In this document: positions 1 to 8,559 of the stretch, piece after piece
Numbering within the stretch: position 1 is the first letter of the stretch
How the letters are laid out: every line of letters begins with the position of its first letter
NCBI GenBank assembly: GCA_009377495.1
Contig: WHTZ01000016.1
Location: forward strand, 1 to 64,000
DNA: 64,000 nucleotides
DNA from: Luteitalea sp.
GTDB taxonomy: Bacteria > Acidobacteriota > Vicinamibacteria > Vicinamibacterales > Vicinamibacteraceae
Reading direction: 5' to 3'
The notes under the pieces: generated by a model
Told to the model about the DNA's origin: nothing
The model's input: only the letters and a program-made list of their open reading frames with translations
Database searches by the model: none
Made by a program: the position numbers and the translations under genes

Positions 1-438
1 CGACGAGGGTGATTCTGGTGGCATCCTCCACGCGCCGGGGCTTGACCTTTCGCTCAAATGGCAGCGAGCGAATCAGTACGGCGTTGACAAGGCTAAAGAT
101 GGCGGTGTTGGCGCCAATACCAAGCGTCAGCGTGAGCACGGCCACAGCGGTGAACCCGGGATTCTTGCGCAGGTTCGCAGCGCGTAGTGCAGGTCGCGAC
201 GCACCTCGTCGATGGTCACGAAGCCCCGTGTATCCCGGCATTCTTCCTTGCGCTGCTCGATCCCACCTATGGCGCGGACCGCAGCGGACCGTGCCTGCTG
301 GGCAGACACCCCGGACGCGATGTCGCCTTCGATCTCCCGTTCGACGTGGTAGCGGAGTTCCTCATCCAGCTCTCGTTCCACCTGGTCGCGCCGGAAGCCC
401 GAACGCAGGCGAAGACGCAGAATCTTGATCCATCGCAT
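1..438 (-). pseudogene. ADOP/MacB-type permease, 5' fragment with frameshift
   Basis: The reading frame starts at 438 with MRWIKILRLRLRSGF and contains the cytosolic [12 protein letters not shown] helix typical of the N-terminus of acidobacterial duplicated orphan permeases (MacB_PCD/FtsX type). The frame breaks near 172, where one base seems to be missing. The next frame continues with [13 protein letters not shown] and [17 protein letters not shown], the first membrane helix of the family. After SLPF the sequence turns into [17 protein letters not shown], which does not look like this family, and runs off the window edge. A PadR gene lies 63 bp upstream, the usual partner. The frameshift could be a sequencing error, but the unfamiliar continuation also points to a broken gene. 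Confidence 0.7.
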
Positions 439-501
439 GGGGCGCGTCTCCTTCGTGGCGGGGTTTCACCAAGACGACGTGTGAACGGGACCCGTCACGG
501 T

Positions 502-831
502 TTACGTCGGTCGTACGACGAGCGAGATCGCGGTCGACAGCCGTTCCCACTGCGCCGTCTCTGTCGCCAGCGCCTTCCGCCCAGCGCGGGTCAGCTTGTA
601 GTACTTCGCGCGGCGGTTGTTCTCGCTCGGGCGCCACTCCGCCTCGATCCAAGCTTGTTGCTCAAGCTTGTGCAGGGCGGGATACAGCGAGCCCTGCCCC
701 ACCCTCAGCTCGTCGTTGGACATCAGTCGGATACGCTGCGCGATCGCCCACCCATGCATCGGCTCGAGCGCGATGACCCGGAGAATGAGGAGGTCGAGCG
801 TCCCCTGTACGAGATCGGTCGGTTTACTCAT
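502..831 (-). CDS. PadR family transcriptional regulator
   Basis: This 109-aa protein has the PadR winged-helix layout: LVQGTLDLLILRVIAL, then HGWAIAQRI, LRVGQGSLYPALHKLEQQ and the wing ENNRRAKYYKLTRAGRKAL. PadR proteins are dimeric repressors, and the short acidobacterial form normally precedes an ADOP permease gene. That arrangement is seen here, with the permease fragment starting 63 bp downstream on the same strand. It probably represses its own operon, although the downstream permease is damaged. It is closely similar in layout to the PadR at 35549-35887. Confidence 0.92.
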   Translation of the reverse strand: MSKPTDLVQGTLDLLILRVIALEPMHGWAIAQRIRLMSNDELRVGQGSLYPALHKLEQQAWIEAEWRPSENNRRAKYYKLTRAGRKALATETAQWERLSTAISLVVRPT

Positions 832-1039
832 CTTGATCCCTCGGTTACCAACAAGAACCTACCGTACGCGGTGTCGGTAATCAAGGGAAACGTCTCACGT
901 CCCCACCTGGAGGTGGTATGACCGACGCCAGCAGAAATGGCTCTTTACTCAGCCTTCCGTCGATTCGACACTAGACGCTCTGCTGGCCGCCCCGCGCAGA
1001 TGCGACAGGTGCGTCGCAGCCGCGCCGGAGGTATCGTCC

Positions 1040-1813
1040 ATGCTCTTGTCCGGTCGAATGGTGTTCGCCACGGCGATGGCGGGCTTCGGCATCGTCTCGC
1101 TGGTGTTCGTCGATTTTGTCAAACAACTCCAGCCGGTGGGTGAACTGGTGCCAGCCTCGACTCCCGGGTACGGCTTGCTGGCCATACTGACCGGCGTCGT
1201 CCTGATTGCCGCTGGGCTGGCGATCATGGCGAACGTCAAGACCTACCAGGCGGCCATCGTCTTGACGGTGCTGTTTGCTGTCTGGATCGTGTTTCTGCAG
1301 GTGCCCAGCGCATTCCTCAATCCCAGCCTGCTGCGCTCACCTTGGTGGGTCCGCACGTTCGAGACGGTCGTGCTGGCCGGCACCGCGCTGATTCTGGCTG
1401 GACTGACGAGCCAGCCGACACGCAAGCGATGGGTTCGCATCGGCCGTCTCCTGTTCGGCGTTTCGTTGCCCGTCTTCGGCGTTCTGCACTTCATCTATGC
1501 CGAGAACGTGGCATCGCTGGTACCCTCCGTTTATCCGTGGCCGTTGTTCCTGGCCTATTTCACGGGCGCCGCTAAACTCGCGGCCGGAGCCGCCATCGCG
1601 GTGGGGGTGCTCCCGCGCCTGGCGGCGATCATGGTGGCAATCCTCTACGGGGCGTATGCCCTGACCCTGCACATTCCTCACCAGTTCATGGACCAGCCGG
1701 TCGGCTACCAACCACGCGGTGTGACCAGCATGTTCGTGGCCATAGCTTTCTGTGGCGCCGCCTTGATCGTGGCCGGCAGCCTGGCGCGGCAGGATCAACC
1801 GCCGGACGCGTGA
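1040..1813 (+). CDS. DoxX-like multi-helix membrane protein
   Basis: The 257-aa product is almost entirely hydrophobic, with about seven or eight predicted membrane segments. It appears to consist of two similar halves: about residues 1-120, and 125-250 beginning VRIGRLLFGVSLPVFGVLHFIYAENVASLVP. The second half resembles DoxX/DoxD-type proteins (GVLHF, PWPLFLAYFTGAAKLAAGAAIAVG). It sits in the inner membrane. DoxX relatives are linked to quinone or thiosulfate oxidation and to redox stress, but the substrate cannot be read from the sequence. It stands alone, between an ADOP remnant and a glyoxalase-type remnant. Start at ATG 1040. Confidence 0.7.
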   Translation: MLLSGRMVFATAMAGFGIVSLVFVDFVKQLQPVGELVPASTPGYGLLAILTGVVLIAAGLAIMANVKTYQAAIVLTVLFAVWIVFLQVPSAFLNPSLLRSPWWVRTFETVVLAGTALILAGLTSQPTRKRWVRIGRLLFGVSLPVFGVLHFIYAENVASLVPSVYPWPLFLAYFTGAAKLAAGAAIAVGVLPRLAAIMVAILYGAYALTLHIPHQFMDQPVGYQPRGVTSMFVAIAFCGAALIVAGSLARQDQPPDA

Positions 1814-1888
1814 TCTCGAGCGCAACAAGGAACCACGCGCGGTCAGGTTGAGAACGTCGACCGCACTGGGAGCGTCCGAGGAGTCCCC

Positions 1889-1963
1889 ATGCCCATCAAG
1901 GAACTGAACCCCGACCTCAACTTCAACGGCACCGCATCGAAGGCGATCGCCATCTACCGGGGC
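1889..1963 (+). pseudogene. VOC/PhnB-type glyoxalase-fold protein, N-terminal stub
   Basis: ATG 1889 opens MPIKELNPDLNFNGTASKAI followed by AIYRG, the recognisable first beta strand and helix of PhnB-like VOC proteins. The similarity ends after about 25 residues and the frame continues as low-complexity sequence. Up to about 2060 the opposite strand reads VALSILTQPFLPQTPPLELMQRS, which looks protein-like but was not identified. This is a decayed fragment at a rearrangement junction, not a functional gene. Confidence 0.5.
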
Positions 1964-2068
1964 CGAGCCAGAAGTTCGAGCGCTGCATCAGCTCCAGCGG
2001 CGGCGTCTGTGGCAGGAATGGCTGGGTCAGGATCGAGAGCGCCACACAGCGACCGATGGTGCGTCGAA

Positions 2069-3190
2069 CTAAGCGGACAGCGATCGCCAACGCCACATGC
2101 CCGCGCCAATCGTCAGGAGCAGGATGGGCAGCAAGTGTGACGCTCCGGCCATCTCGGATGATCGCGCGTCGACCAGCACCGGCTGGCACCAGGCTACGCC
2201 TCCGTTGCTCTCGATGACCTTCGCGCGCACGTACCCCTCGTCGCCGCGGATCTCGTAGGTCGCGTTGAGCTCTGTGGCCTCACGCAGCAGGCGTCCGCCC
2301 CTGCCGATGAATTGAATACGGTACTTCGCCTCCCCGCGCTCCTTCACGCTGATGGCGATCTGCTCGGGCGTCGCCTGATAGTCGGCGAGCTCGACCCCAG
2401 TCGACGCGTAGAAGTCACCGCGATCCAGCGCGTCGACGAGCGCGCGCGCCTCGAGCCGCGGCGCGCGGACCACGACCCATCCCCGCCCCGGACCCGCTAC
2501 GTACGGATTCCCCGGGTCCTTGAACGTGTGCGCATCATCAACCGCAATGCCGTAGAGCAGCGTGCCGTTCGTGAGGATGGTGTCCCACGCCTCCTCGAGC
2601 CCGAGCACGCCCCCTCCTCCGAGGTTGTTGACCGTAGGATGGCCATTGAAGACCTCGAACAGCCGGTTGTTGCGGACCTGGCGAAGCTCGTCGGCCGTGA
2701 TCGCCCATCTGTAGTTCGGATGATTGATATGGGGTATACCGTTGGCTCGACGGACTGCGTCCACGTTGCGCTGGAGCACGTCCACCACCGAGGAGCCACC
2801 CTGCGGCTCGACGCGAGTGCTGACGTCGAGACCGTTGATGTGCAGCGGCTTCTCCCCGAAGCCGTCCGTCACCTCTTCACCCTTGAGAACGACGAATTGC
2901 TCGTCCGCCCCATGGAGTGCGTTGAGCGCCTCGACGGAGGTGAGGAAGTTGTGGTCGGTGAGGACCAGGAAGTCGTAGTCGTGCTCACGGTACCAGCGCA
3001 CGACTTCGTCTGGTGTCGAATCGCCGTCGCTATTGAGCGTGTGCGTGTGCGTGTTGCCCTTGTACCACTGTAGCGAGGCCTCCGCCTGCGTCGCCGCGAC
3101 CGTCGGCTGGGCGGCTGAGGGCAAGGGAGCGAGCAGAAGCACTGGAAGCACGAGCGCAAGAGCACGACGGGAAAGGCTGAACGAGAGCAT
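2069..3190 (-). CDS. Secreted CehA/McbA-type PHP-domain metallohydrolase
   Basis: This 373-aa protein begins with a signal peptide (about residues 1-27, ending PLPSAAQP). It continues with a PHP domain: KGNTHTHTLNSDGDS carries the first metal-binding His pair, VLTDHNF the DH motif, HINHPNY a further His pair and AVDDAHTF the C-terminal Asp/His. These match the CehA/McbA branch, metal-dependent hydrolases that act on phosphoester or ester substrates in the periplasm. Residues about 350-365 (HLLPILLLTIGAGMWRW) form a C-terminal membrane anchor. No partner gene is adjacent and the substrate is unknown. Confidence 0.85.
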   Translation of the reverse strand: MLSFSLSRRALALVLPVLLLAPLPSAAQPTVAATQAEASLQWYKGNTHTHTLNSDGDSTPDEVVRWYREHDYDFLVLTDHNFLTSVEALNALHGADEQFVVLKGEEVTDGFGEKPLHINGLDVSTRVEPQGGSSVVDVLQRNVDAVRRANGIPHINHPNYRWAITADELRQVRNNRLFEVFNGHPTVNNLGGGGVLGLEEAWDTILTNGTLLYGIAVDDAHTFKDPGNPYVAGPGRGWVVVRAPRLEARALVDALDRGDFYASTGVELADYQATPEQIAISVKERGEAKYRIQFIGRGGRLLREATELNATYEIRGDEGYVRAKVIESNGGVAWCQPVLVDARSSEMAGASHLLPILLLTIGAGMWRWRSLSA

Positions 3191-3698
3191 GGCTGACCCT
3201 TATACACCAGACCGACAACATTCCCGCGACAACGTGTGCTCGCACGGTCTGTTCGTTGCCGTCGAGCGGCGGCCGTGTGTCTCCAACCTTGGCCTTGGCC
3301 CGTTCACTGAGTCCTACTGACGGCAGAAGCTGAGGGCTGTTCGGTGACCATCATTTGACTTCCACTAGGTATGTAATCAATCTCCTAATCTTCCCACCCT
3401 CCGAGCTCCAAGCAATTTGCGCTGCATTTCGGACTTACGCATCACGAAGGTAATTTGGAACCGAGAGCCGGAGCTACGGGATTCGTTCTCCTATCTTTGG
3501 TCCGAGCAGCAAGAACGTGAGCGAATTGTTCTCTCGCTTTGCATGGCGTCGTCGGCATGAACTCGTTCCGGGGGTATGCGCCTCACGCTTTCTCAGATCA
3601 GCTTGGAGGTATACCGCGCGGGACGAACCATCGGGTGCTGGTGTCACGTTCCGTTTCCCGTTACACTCGTCACCGCTGTCGACTGGGGAGGTTCATTC
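3191..3698. other. Intergenic region with no convincing gene
   Basis: These 508 bp separate divergently transcribed genes (PHP hydrolase on minus, DUF1080 protein on plus) and probably hold both promoters. The stretch around 3355-3400 is more AT-rich than its surroundings. No hairpin, repeat or coding pattern stands out. Confidence 0.5.
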
Positions 3699-4640
3699 AT
3701 GCGTGGGGTGAGCTCTGTTGCCGGGTTGCTGTTGGTTGTGATCTGCACGATCCCTGTGGCCGCTGACTCGACACCGTTTCTCGGTCGCTGGAACCTCATG
3801 AGCGTTGGGCGCGAGCCGACCTACGTCTACTGGCTCGAGGTGAAGGAGCGGGGCGGCGCGCTGACGGGCAGACTCCTTAATCGTGGTGGCAGCCCGATCC
3901 CGCTGCGGGAGATCTCTGTGGAGGGTAACGAGCTGATCTTTCGCCCGGCGAGCCCCGGCGATCGGCCGTCGCCCGAGTTCCGCGCCCGCATCAAGGATGA
4001 CGAGCTGATCGGCACGGTGACCGAGCGCGGCCGCACCATCGAGTGGATAGGCCGGCGCCCTCCGAGATGGGGTCGCGCTGATGCGAATGCCAACCACACG
4101 TTCGGCCCGCCGGTCGAGCTCTTCGATGGCCGATCGCTCGACGCTTGGGACGTGCAACACAAAGGACAGTCCTCCGGATGGTCGGTCGTCGACGGGGCGA
4201 TGACCAACCAGGCCAAGGCGAACAACTTGGTTTCGAAACAGCAGTTCACAGACTTCAAGATTCGCGCGGAGTACAAGCTGGAAGCGGGGAGCAACAGCGG
4301 CATCTACCTACGTGGTCGCTACGAGCTGCAGGTGCTCGACGACCATGGCAAGGCGGTCGACAGTGGCGGCCACATGGCCCTCTATGCGTGGGAGGCCCCT
4401 CGCGTCAACGCCAGCAAGCTGGCTGGCGAGTGGCAGACCATGGAAGCGACGCTCGTGGGCAATCGCGTCACGGTGACACTCAATGGTCAGAAGGTCCACG
4501 ACAACCTGGCGATCGAGGCGATCACCGGCGGTGCGCTGGACGGGGACGAGTCCAGGCCGGGCCCCATCATGTTGCAGGGGGACCACGGCACGGTGTGGTT
4601 CCGCAGAGTGACCGTGACGCCCATCGGGCGCACGCAATAG
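3699..4640 (+). CDS. Secreted DUF1080 (3-keto-disaccharide hydrolase family) protein
   Basis: The start was placed at ATG 3699 because GGGGAGG lies just upstream (3685-3691) and the following residues form a signal peptide (RGVSSVAGLLLVVICTIPVAADS). The 313-aa product has a small N-terminal beta domain (about 20-130), then a DUF1080 domain of concanavalin-like fold starting at PPVELFDGRSLDAWDV. It includes GWSVVDGAMTN, FKIRAEYKLEAGSNSGIYLRGRYELQV and the closing GPIMLQGDHGTVWFRRV. DUF1080 proteins are common secreted glycan-associated proteins in Acidobacteriota and Planctomycetes, and some hydrolyse 3-keto-glycosides. No partner dehydrogenase is adjacent. Confidence 0.88.
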   Translation: MRGVSSVAGLLLVVICTIPVAADSTPFLGRWNLMSVGREPTYVYWLEVKERGGALTGRLLNRGGSPIPLREISVEGNELIFRPASPGDRPSPEFRARIKDDELIGTVTERGRTIEWIGRRPPRWGRADANANHTFGPPVELFDGRSLDAWDVQHKGQSSGWSVVDGAMTNQAKANNLVSKQQFTDFKIRAEYKLEAGSNSGIYLRGRYELQVLDDHGKAVDSGGHMALYAWEAPRVNASKLAGEWQTMEATLVGNRVTVTLNGQKVHDNLAIEAITGGALDGDESRPGPIMLQGDHGTVWFRRVTVTPIGRTQ

Positions 4641-4859
4641 TCGCGCGTCTCCTAATCAATCACCGGCGATCGGTCCGAGTGACAGCGACGGGTGTTCGAG
4701 GAAACGTGAGTCTTCTTGGTGACTTGCTGGTCGTGAACACGATCTCATTGCTGGTCACGTGGGTCCCGCACCTCGGTTGGCGTGTGGCAGCGGTCGTACG
4801 CTCAACTGCCTGACGGTGGCTCGAGGTGGTAGTTCCACGCCGCCAGTATACTGGCAGGG

Positions 4860-6317
4860 TTGAGCGAGCTTCTCGACAGCTTTCAGCGCGTGCGTCGCGA
4901 CCATCCGTCGCGCACACTCATCGTGGCACGCTCGGAAGGGCGGGCGCTCACGGCGCGTGACATCTGGGACGAGCACCAGGCTGCGCGTGATGTCTTCACG
5001 CGACAAGGGCTAGGACCTGGCGCGGTGCTGCTCTCGCTCGCCGGAAACCGCGCCGGGTTTGCGGCAATCTTTCTCGCGTGCGTCGATCGTCAAATCACGA
5101 TCATGCCGGTCGATCGCGGCACGGCGATCCCGGAAGTCGTGACGCTCGCCACCGCGTACGGGGCGAGCGCGCTCGTCGTGCCTGACGGCCTCAGCGTGCC
5201 ACTCCCGCACATCACGGCTTCGCTGCCTGGGGGTCTCGCCCTCGCGGTGCTGACCGAGCAATCGCCGCGTGGGCGCTACCCTGACACGGCGTTGCTCAAG
5301 CTCACCTCCGGCTCGACTGGCTTACCGAAGGCCGCGCGGGCGGGCGAGCGCCACTTGATGGCCGACGTCCGACACATCATCGAGGCCATGGACATCCGGC
5401 CCGACGACGTGCAGTTGGCGGTGATCCCACTGTCACACATGTACGGCTTGGGCAACCTGTTGCTGCCGATGATCCTGCAGGGCACGGCGATGGTGTTGCG
5501 CGAAGGGTTCGCGCCAGCACAGGTCGTCCAGGATCTCGTCGACGACCGCGTCCGCATCTGGCCTGGCGTGCCGTTCATGTTCGACGCGCTCGTCGACCAG
5601 GTCACGCCCGGTGCGGTCCCGTTGCATTTCACCACGTGCATCTCCGCCGGCGCGCGGCTGGAATTCAAGACAGTCGACGCCTTCAAGCGCCACTTCAATC
5701 GAAAGATTCACTCGTTCTACGGCGCGACCGAAGCGGGCGGCATCACGTTTGACGACTCGGACGCCGTCAAGAGCCCGGTGCCTGTCGGCCGGCCGCTCGG
5801 CGACGTGCAGATCACGCTGCAGCCCATCGAGGATGCCGACGTGCCGGAGGGCAGTGGGCGCGTACACGTCTGCAGCTCAGCGGTATCTCACGGATACGTG
5901 GATGAGGCGCTGCCTGGCGAAGGATTCGTCGACGGAGGCTATCTCACCGGTGACCTCGGTTTCTTCGACGCGGACGGGCACCTTGTTCTCTCTGGCCGTC
6001 TGTCGTCGTTCATCAATGTGGCGGGCCGGAAAGTGCAACCAGAAGAGGTCGAACGCGTGCTCCGCACCATGCCTGGTGTGGCGGAGGTCGCCGTTGTCGG
6101 CGCACCTGACACGCGTCGTGGGCAGGTGCTCGTCGCCTGCATCGTGCCAGACGATCCAGCGCTGCGGCCCATCGCGGTGCGGACGTTCCTCGCAACGCGT
6201 GTTGCGCCGCACAAGATCCCGCGGGAGGTGTTGTTCGTCCACGACATACCTCGAACCGACCGCGGCAAGGTGGATCGGCGGGCGCTCGAAGCACGGGTTC
6301 GTCATACGCTGATTTGA
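4860..6317 (+). CDS. AMP-dependent acyl-adenylate synthetase/ligase (ANL superfamily)
   Basis: The 485-aa protein has the ANL core motifs: the P-loop LLKLTSGSTGLPKAA (about residue 145), HMYGLGN, the adenine-binding FYGATEAGG (about 285), GYLTGDLGFFDADGHLVLSGR (about 365) and the hinge/lysine motif PRTDRGKVDRRALE at the C-terminus. These enzymes activate a carboxylate as acyl-AMP, usually before transfer to CoA or a carrier thiol. The acyl substrate is not evident, and no carrier protein is next to it. A TTG start at 4860 is the longest plausible one; a GTG a few codons later cannot be excluded. Confidence 0.88.
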   Translation: MSELLDSFQRVRRDHPSRTLIVARSEGRALTARDIWDEHQAARDVFTRQGLGPGAVLLSLAGNRAGFAAIFLACVDRQITIMPVDRGTAIPEVVTLATAYGASALVVPDGLSVPLPHITASLPGGLALAVLTEQSPRGRYPDTALLKLTSGSTGLPKAARAGERHLMADVRHIIEAMDIRPDDVQLAVIPLSHMYGLGNLLLPMILQGTAMVLREGFAPAQVVQDLVDDRVRIWPGVPFMFDALVDQVTPGAVPLHFTTCISAGARLEFKTVDAFKRHFNRKIHSFYGATEAGGITFDDSDAVKSPVPVGRPLGDVQITLQPIEDADVPEGSGRVHVCSSAVSHGYVDEALPGEGFVDGGYLTGDLGFFDADGHLVLSGRLSSFINVAGRKVQPEEVERVLRTMPGVAEVAVVGAPDTRRGQVLVACIVPDDPALRPIAVRTFLATRVAPHKIPREVLFVHDIPRTDRGKVDRRALEARVRHTLI

Positions 6318-6550
6318 CCGGGGGAGCCGCGGGGGCCGCCCAACCTCAGCCAGAAACCCGGCGCAATCGTTGTGTTATAGTCACCCTGCTGTCCCGGACC
6401 AGCAGCGGCAGCTAACCTCTCTGCTCTCCGTTACTTGGCCGGGTGCGCGAGGTCGGTACACCAAGCCGATCTGTTCCATCTCGCGGTCTCGCCTGTCAAG
6501 CGACGCGAGGTTTGGCTGCCCGCGCATGGGACGCTCTGGAGGAAGTGGAG

Positions 6551-8476
6551 ATGAACGTGTGGAAGCCGGTCGAGCTGGCCTTGACCGGGGCCGCGCGGGT
6601 CGCCTGGCCGGTGCTGCAGGCGATGAACCGCCGCGTGGAGGGCCGGCCGTTCCAGCCAAAGTGGGCGCCCGCGCCGCTCCTGAAGAGCTCGCAGCGTACG
6701 AAGCCGCCGCTCGGGTGGCCTCGCACGACCGACTCGCTCTGTCCCGCATGCGTCAAGGAAGCGCGCGGCCGTATTCTCAGCGGCGATCAACCGATCGAAA
6801 GCTTGATCCACGAGCAGATCGGCGAGATCAAGGCGCACATCCTCGAGCGCGACGGTCAGGTCATCATCGAGAAGACCTGCCCGGTGCACGGCACGTTCAC
6901 CGACGTTCTCGCGATCAACCCGGCCTTTCTCGAGCGTATGGAACAGCTCTTCCCTGGCCGGGACTTCTCCGCGCTCACCGATCGACTCCACAATCACGGC
7001 ACGTCCTCCATCCAGTACGGGCGCGGCGCGGTGCTCACGGTCGACCTGACGAACCGCTGCAACATGATGTGCGACCCGTGCTTCATGGACGCGAACCAGG
7101 TGGGCTACGTACACGAGCTCACGCTGGACGAGGTGAAGCAGCTTCTGGACGATGCGGTGACCATTCAGCCGCGTCGACAGCTCTCGGTGCAGTTCTCTGG
7201 CGGTGAGCCGACGATCTCGCCGATCTTTCTCGATGCGGTACGCTACGCGCGCGAGGTCGGCTATTTCAGTGTCCAGGCCGCCACCAACGGGATTCGCTTC
7301 GCACAGGACGCGACGTTTGCACGGGCAGCGCATGACGCCGGCCTCCGCATCGCGTATCTGCAATTCGATGGCATCGGCGAAGAGGCCAACGGACACCGCA
7401 AGGTCAAGAATCTCTTCGAAGTGAAGCTGCGCGCGATCGAGCACTTGTACGCAGCGGGTATCGACGTGTGTCTGGTGGTGACGATCGTCAACGGTGTCAA
7501 CAACGATCAGGTTGGATCCATCGTCAAGTTCGCGATCGAGAACTGCGAGAAGATTAGCTTCGTATCATTCCAGCCGGTTTCCTTCACAGGGCGTGATGAG
7601 GATATCTCGGACCGGGAGCGGCTCGAGAAGCGCTACACGCTCTCGCATCTGGCCGAGGACGTGAAGCGGCAAACCGGCGTCACCGAGCCACTGCGCGACT
7701 GGTTCCCGCTGTCGGCCACGGGACCGCTTTCAGATGTGACCGACCTGCTCAAGGGACCCGGCGCTGACTGGGGCACGCTGAAGTGCGGATGCCATCCGGA
7801 GTGTGGCGTTGGCACGGCATTCATGGTCAGCAAACGCACCAAGAAATGGGCACCCGTCCCGCAGTTCATCAACATCGATCGTTTCCTCGCCGACGCGCGC
7901 GTCATCGTCGACGCCGCCCGCGGGCCGTTGATCACGAAAGTGCAAACGGCGCTCAGCCTGCTCCGCAACTACTCGCCGCTCGCAGCGCCCGAAGGCTTTC
8001 GGCTCGTGGATCTCGTGAAGAAGTACGACAAGCAGAGTGGCGGCGCGCTCGGCGGGCGCCTCGGCGCATGCGACAACGGCAACCGCAAGGGCGACGAGTG
8101 GCTCATCATGTTCGTCGCCGGCATGTGGTTTCAGGATCTCTGGACGTACGATTTTCGGCGCACGGAGATGTGCATCATCCCGTACGCGACGCAGATGGGC
8201 GAGATCTCGTTCTGTGCGTACAACACGGGCGTCGGCTGGCGACAGATCGTCGAGCAGATGCACCAGACGGCAACCGTGGCGGAGTGGTACAAGGAGCACG
8301 GCAAACATCCCGTCTACGCGAACCCGCGGAAGGCCGTGCCGCTGCCCGCCGGCGTGCAGCCCGTCACGCTGAAGATTCCCAAGGACGGCCGGCTCGTCGA
8401 TTGGTCGCCAGACCCCGCGGCCGAGCCGCAGGCCGCGCGCGACGTTGGCACGCGACCCGAGTTGGTGCGCGTGTGA
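6551..8476 (+). CDS. Radical SAM enzyme of the Tes/Mss-like (membrane-spanning lipid synthase) type
   Basis: ATG 6551 follows a strong GGAGGAAGTGGAG site, giving 641 aa. An N-terminal treble-clef-like segment (LCPACVKEARG, KTCPVHGTFTDV) is followed by a radical SAM barrel with the CX3CX2C cluster motif CNMMCDPC (about residue 176), SGGEPT and an LQFDG strand. A C-terminal Cys-rich region (CGCHPECGVG, MCIIPYATQMG, SFCAYNTG) suggests extra iron centres. This architecture matches archaeal tetraether synthase (Tes) and the bacterial radical SAM proteins proposed to join fatty-acyl tails into membrane-spanning iso-diabolic acid, a hallmark lipid of Acidobacteriota. The specific reaction is inference. 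An ADOP gene follows on the same strand after two hairpins. Confidence 0.75.
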   Translation: MNVWKPVELALTGAARVAWPVLQAMNRRVEGRPFQPKWAPAPLLKSSQRTKPPLGWPRTTDSLCPACVKEARGRILSGDQPIESLIHEQIGEIKAHILERDGQVIIEKTCPVHGTFTDVLAINPAFLERMEQLFPGRDFSALTDRLHNHGTSSIQYGRGAVLTVDLTNRCNMMCDPCFMDANQVGYVHELTLDEVKQLLDDAVTIQPRRQLSVQFSGGEPTISPIFLDAVRYAREVGYFSVQAATNGIRFAQDATFARAAHDAGLRIAYLQFDGIGEEANGHRKVKNLFEVKLRAIEHLYAAGIDVCLVVTIVNGVNNDQVGSIVKFAIENCEKISFVSFQPVSFTGRDEDISDRERLEKRYTLSHLAEDVKRQTGVTEPLRDWFPLSATGPLSDVTDLLKGPGADWGTLKCGCHPECGVGTAFMVSKRTKKWAPVPQFINIDRFLADARVIVDAARGPLITKVQTALSLLRNYSPLAAPEGFRLVDLVKKYDKQSGGALGGRLGACDNGNRKGDEWLIMFVAGMWFQDLWTYDFRRTEMCIIPYATQMGEISFCAYNTGVGWRQIVEQMHQTATVAEWYKEHGKHPVYANPRKAVPLPAGVQPVTLKIPKDGRLVDWSPDPAAEPQAARDVGTRPELVRV

Positions 8477-8478
8477 GA

Positions 8479-8538
8479 GGACGCCTCGGCGAGGCGTCCC
8501 TACCTTCCGCATGGTAGGGCGCGTTCGCCGAACGCGCC
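8479..8538. repeat. Tandem perfect hairpins (REP-like) between radical SAM and ADOP genes
   Basis: Two 9-bp perfect stems with 3-nt loops lie in the 83-bp gap: 8479-8499 (GGACGCCTC/GAGGCGTCC) and 8518-8538 (GGCGCGTTC/GAACGCGCC). A 7-bp inverted repeat (CCCTACC 8498-8504, GGTAGGG 8513-8519) connects them, so the block can fold as a three-way structure. There is no U-tract, so a REP-like element, mRNA stabiliser or attenuator is more likely than a classical terminator. Confidence 0.7.
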
Positions 8539-8559
8539 GGCCCTGACCGGAGGCTTGCC

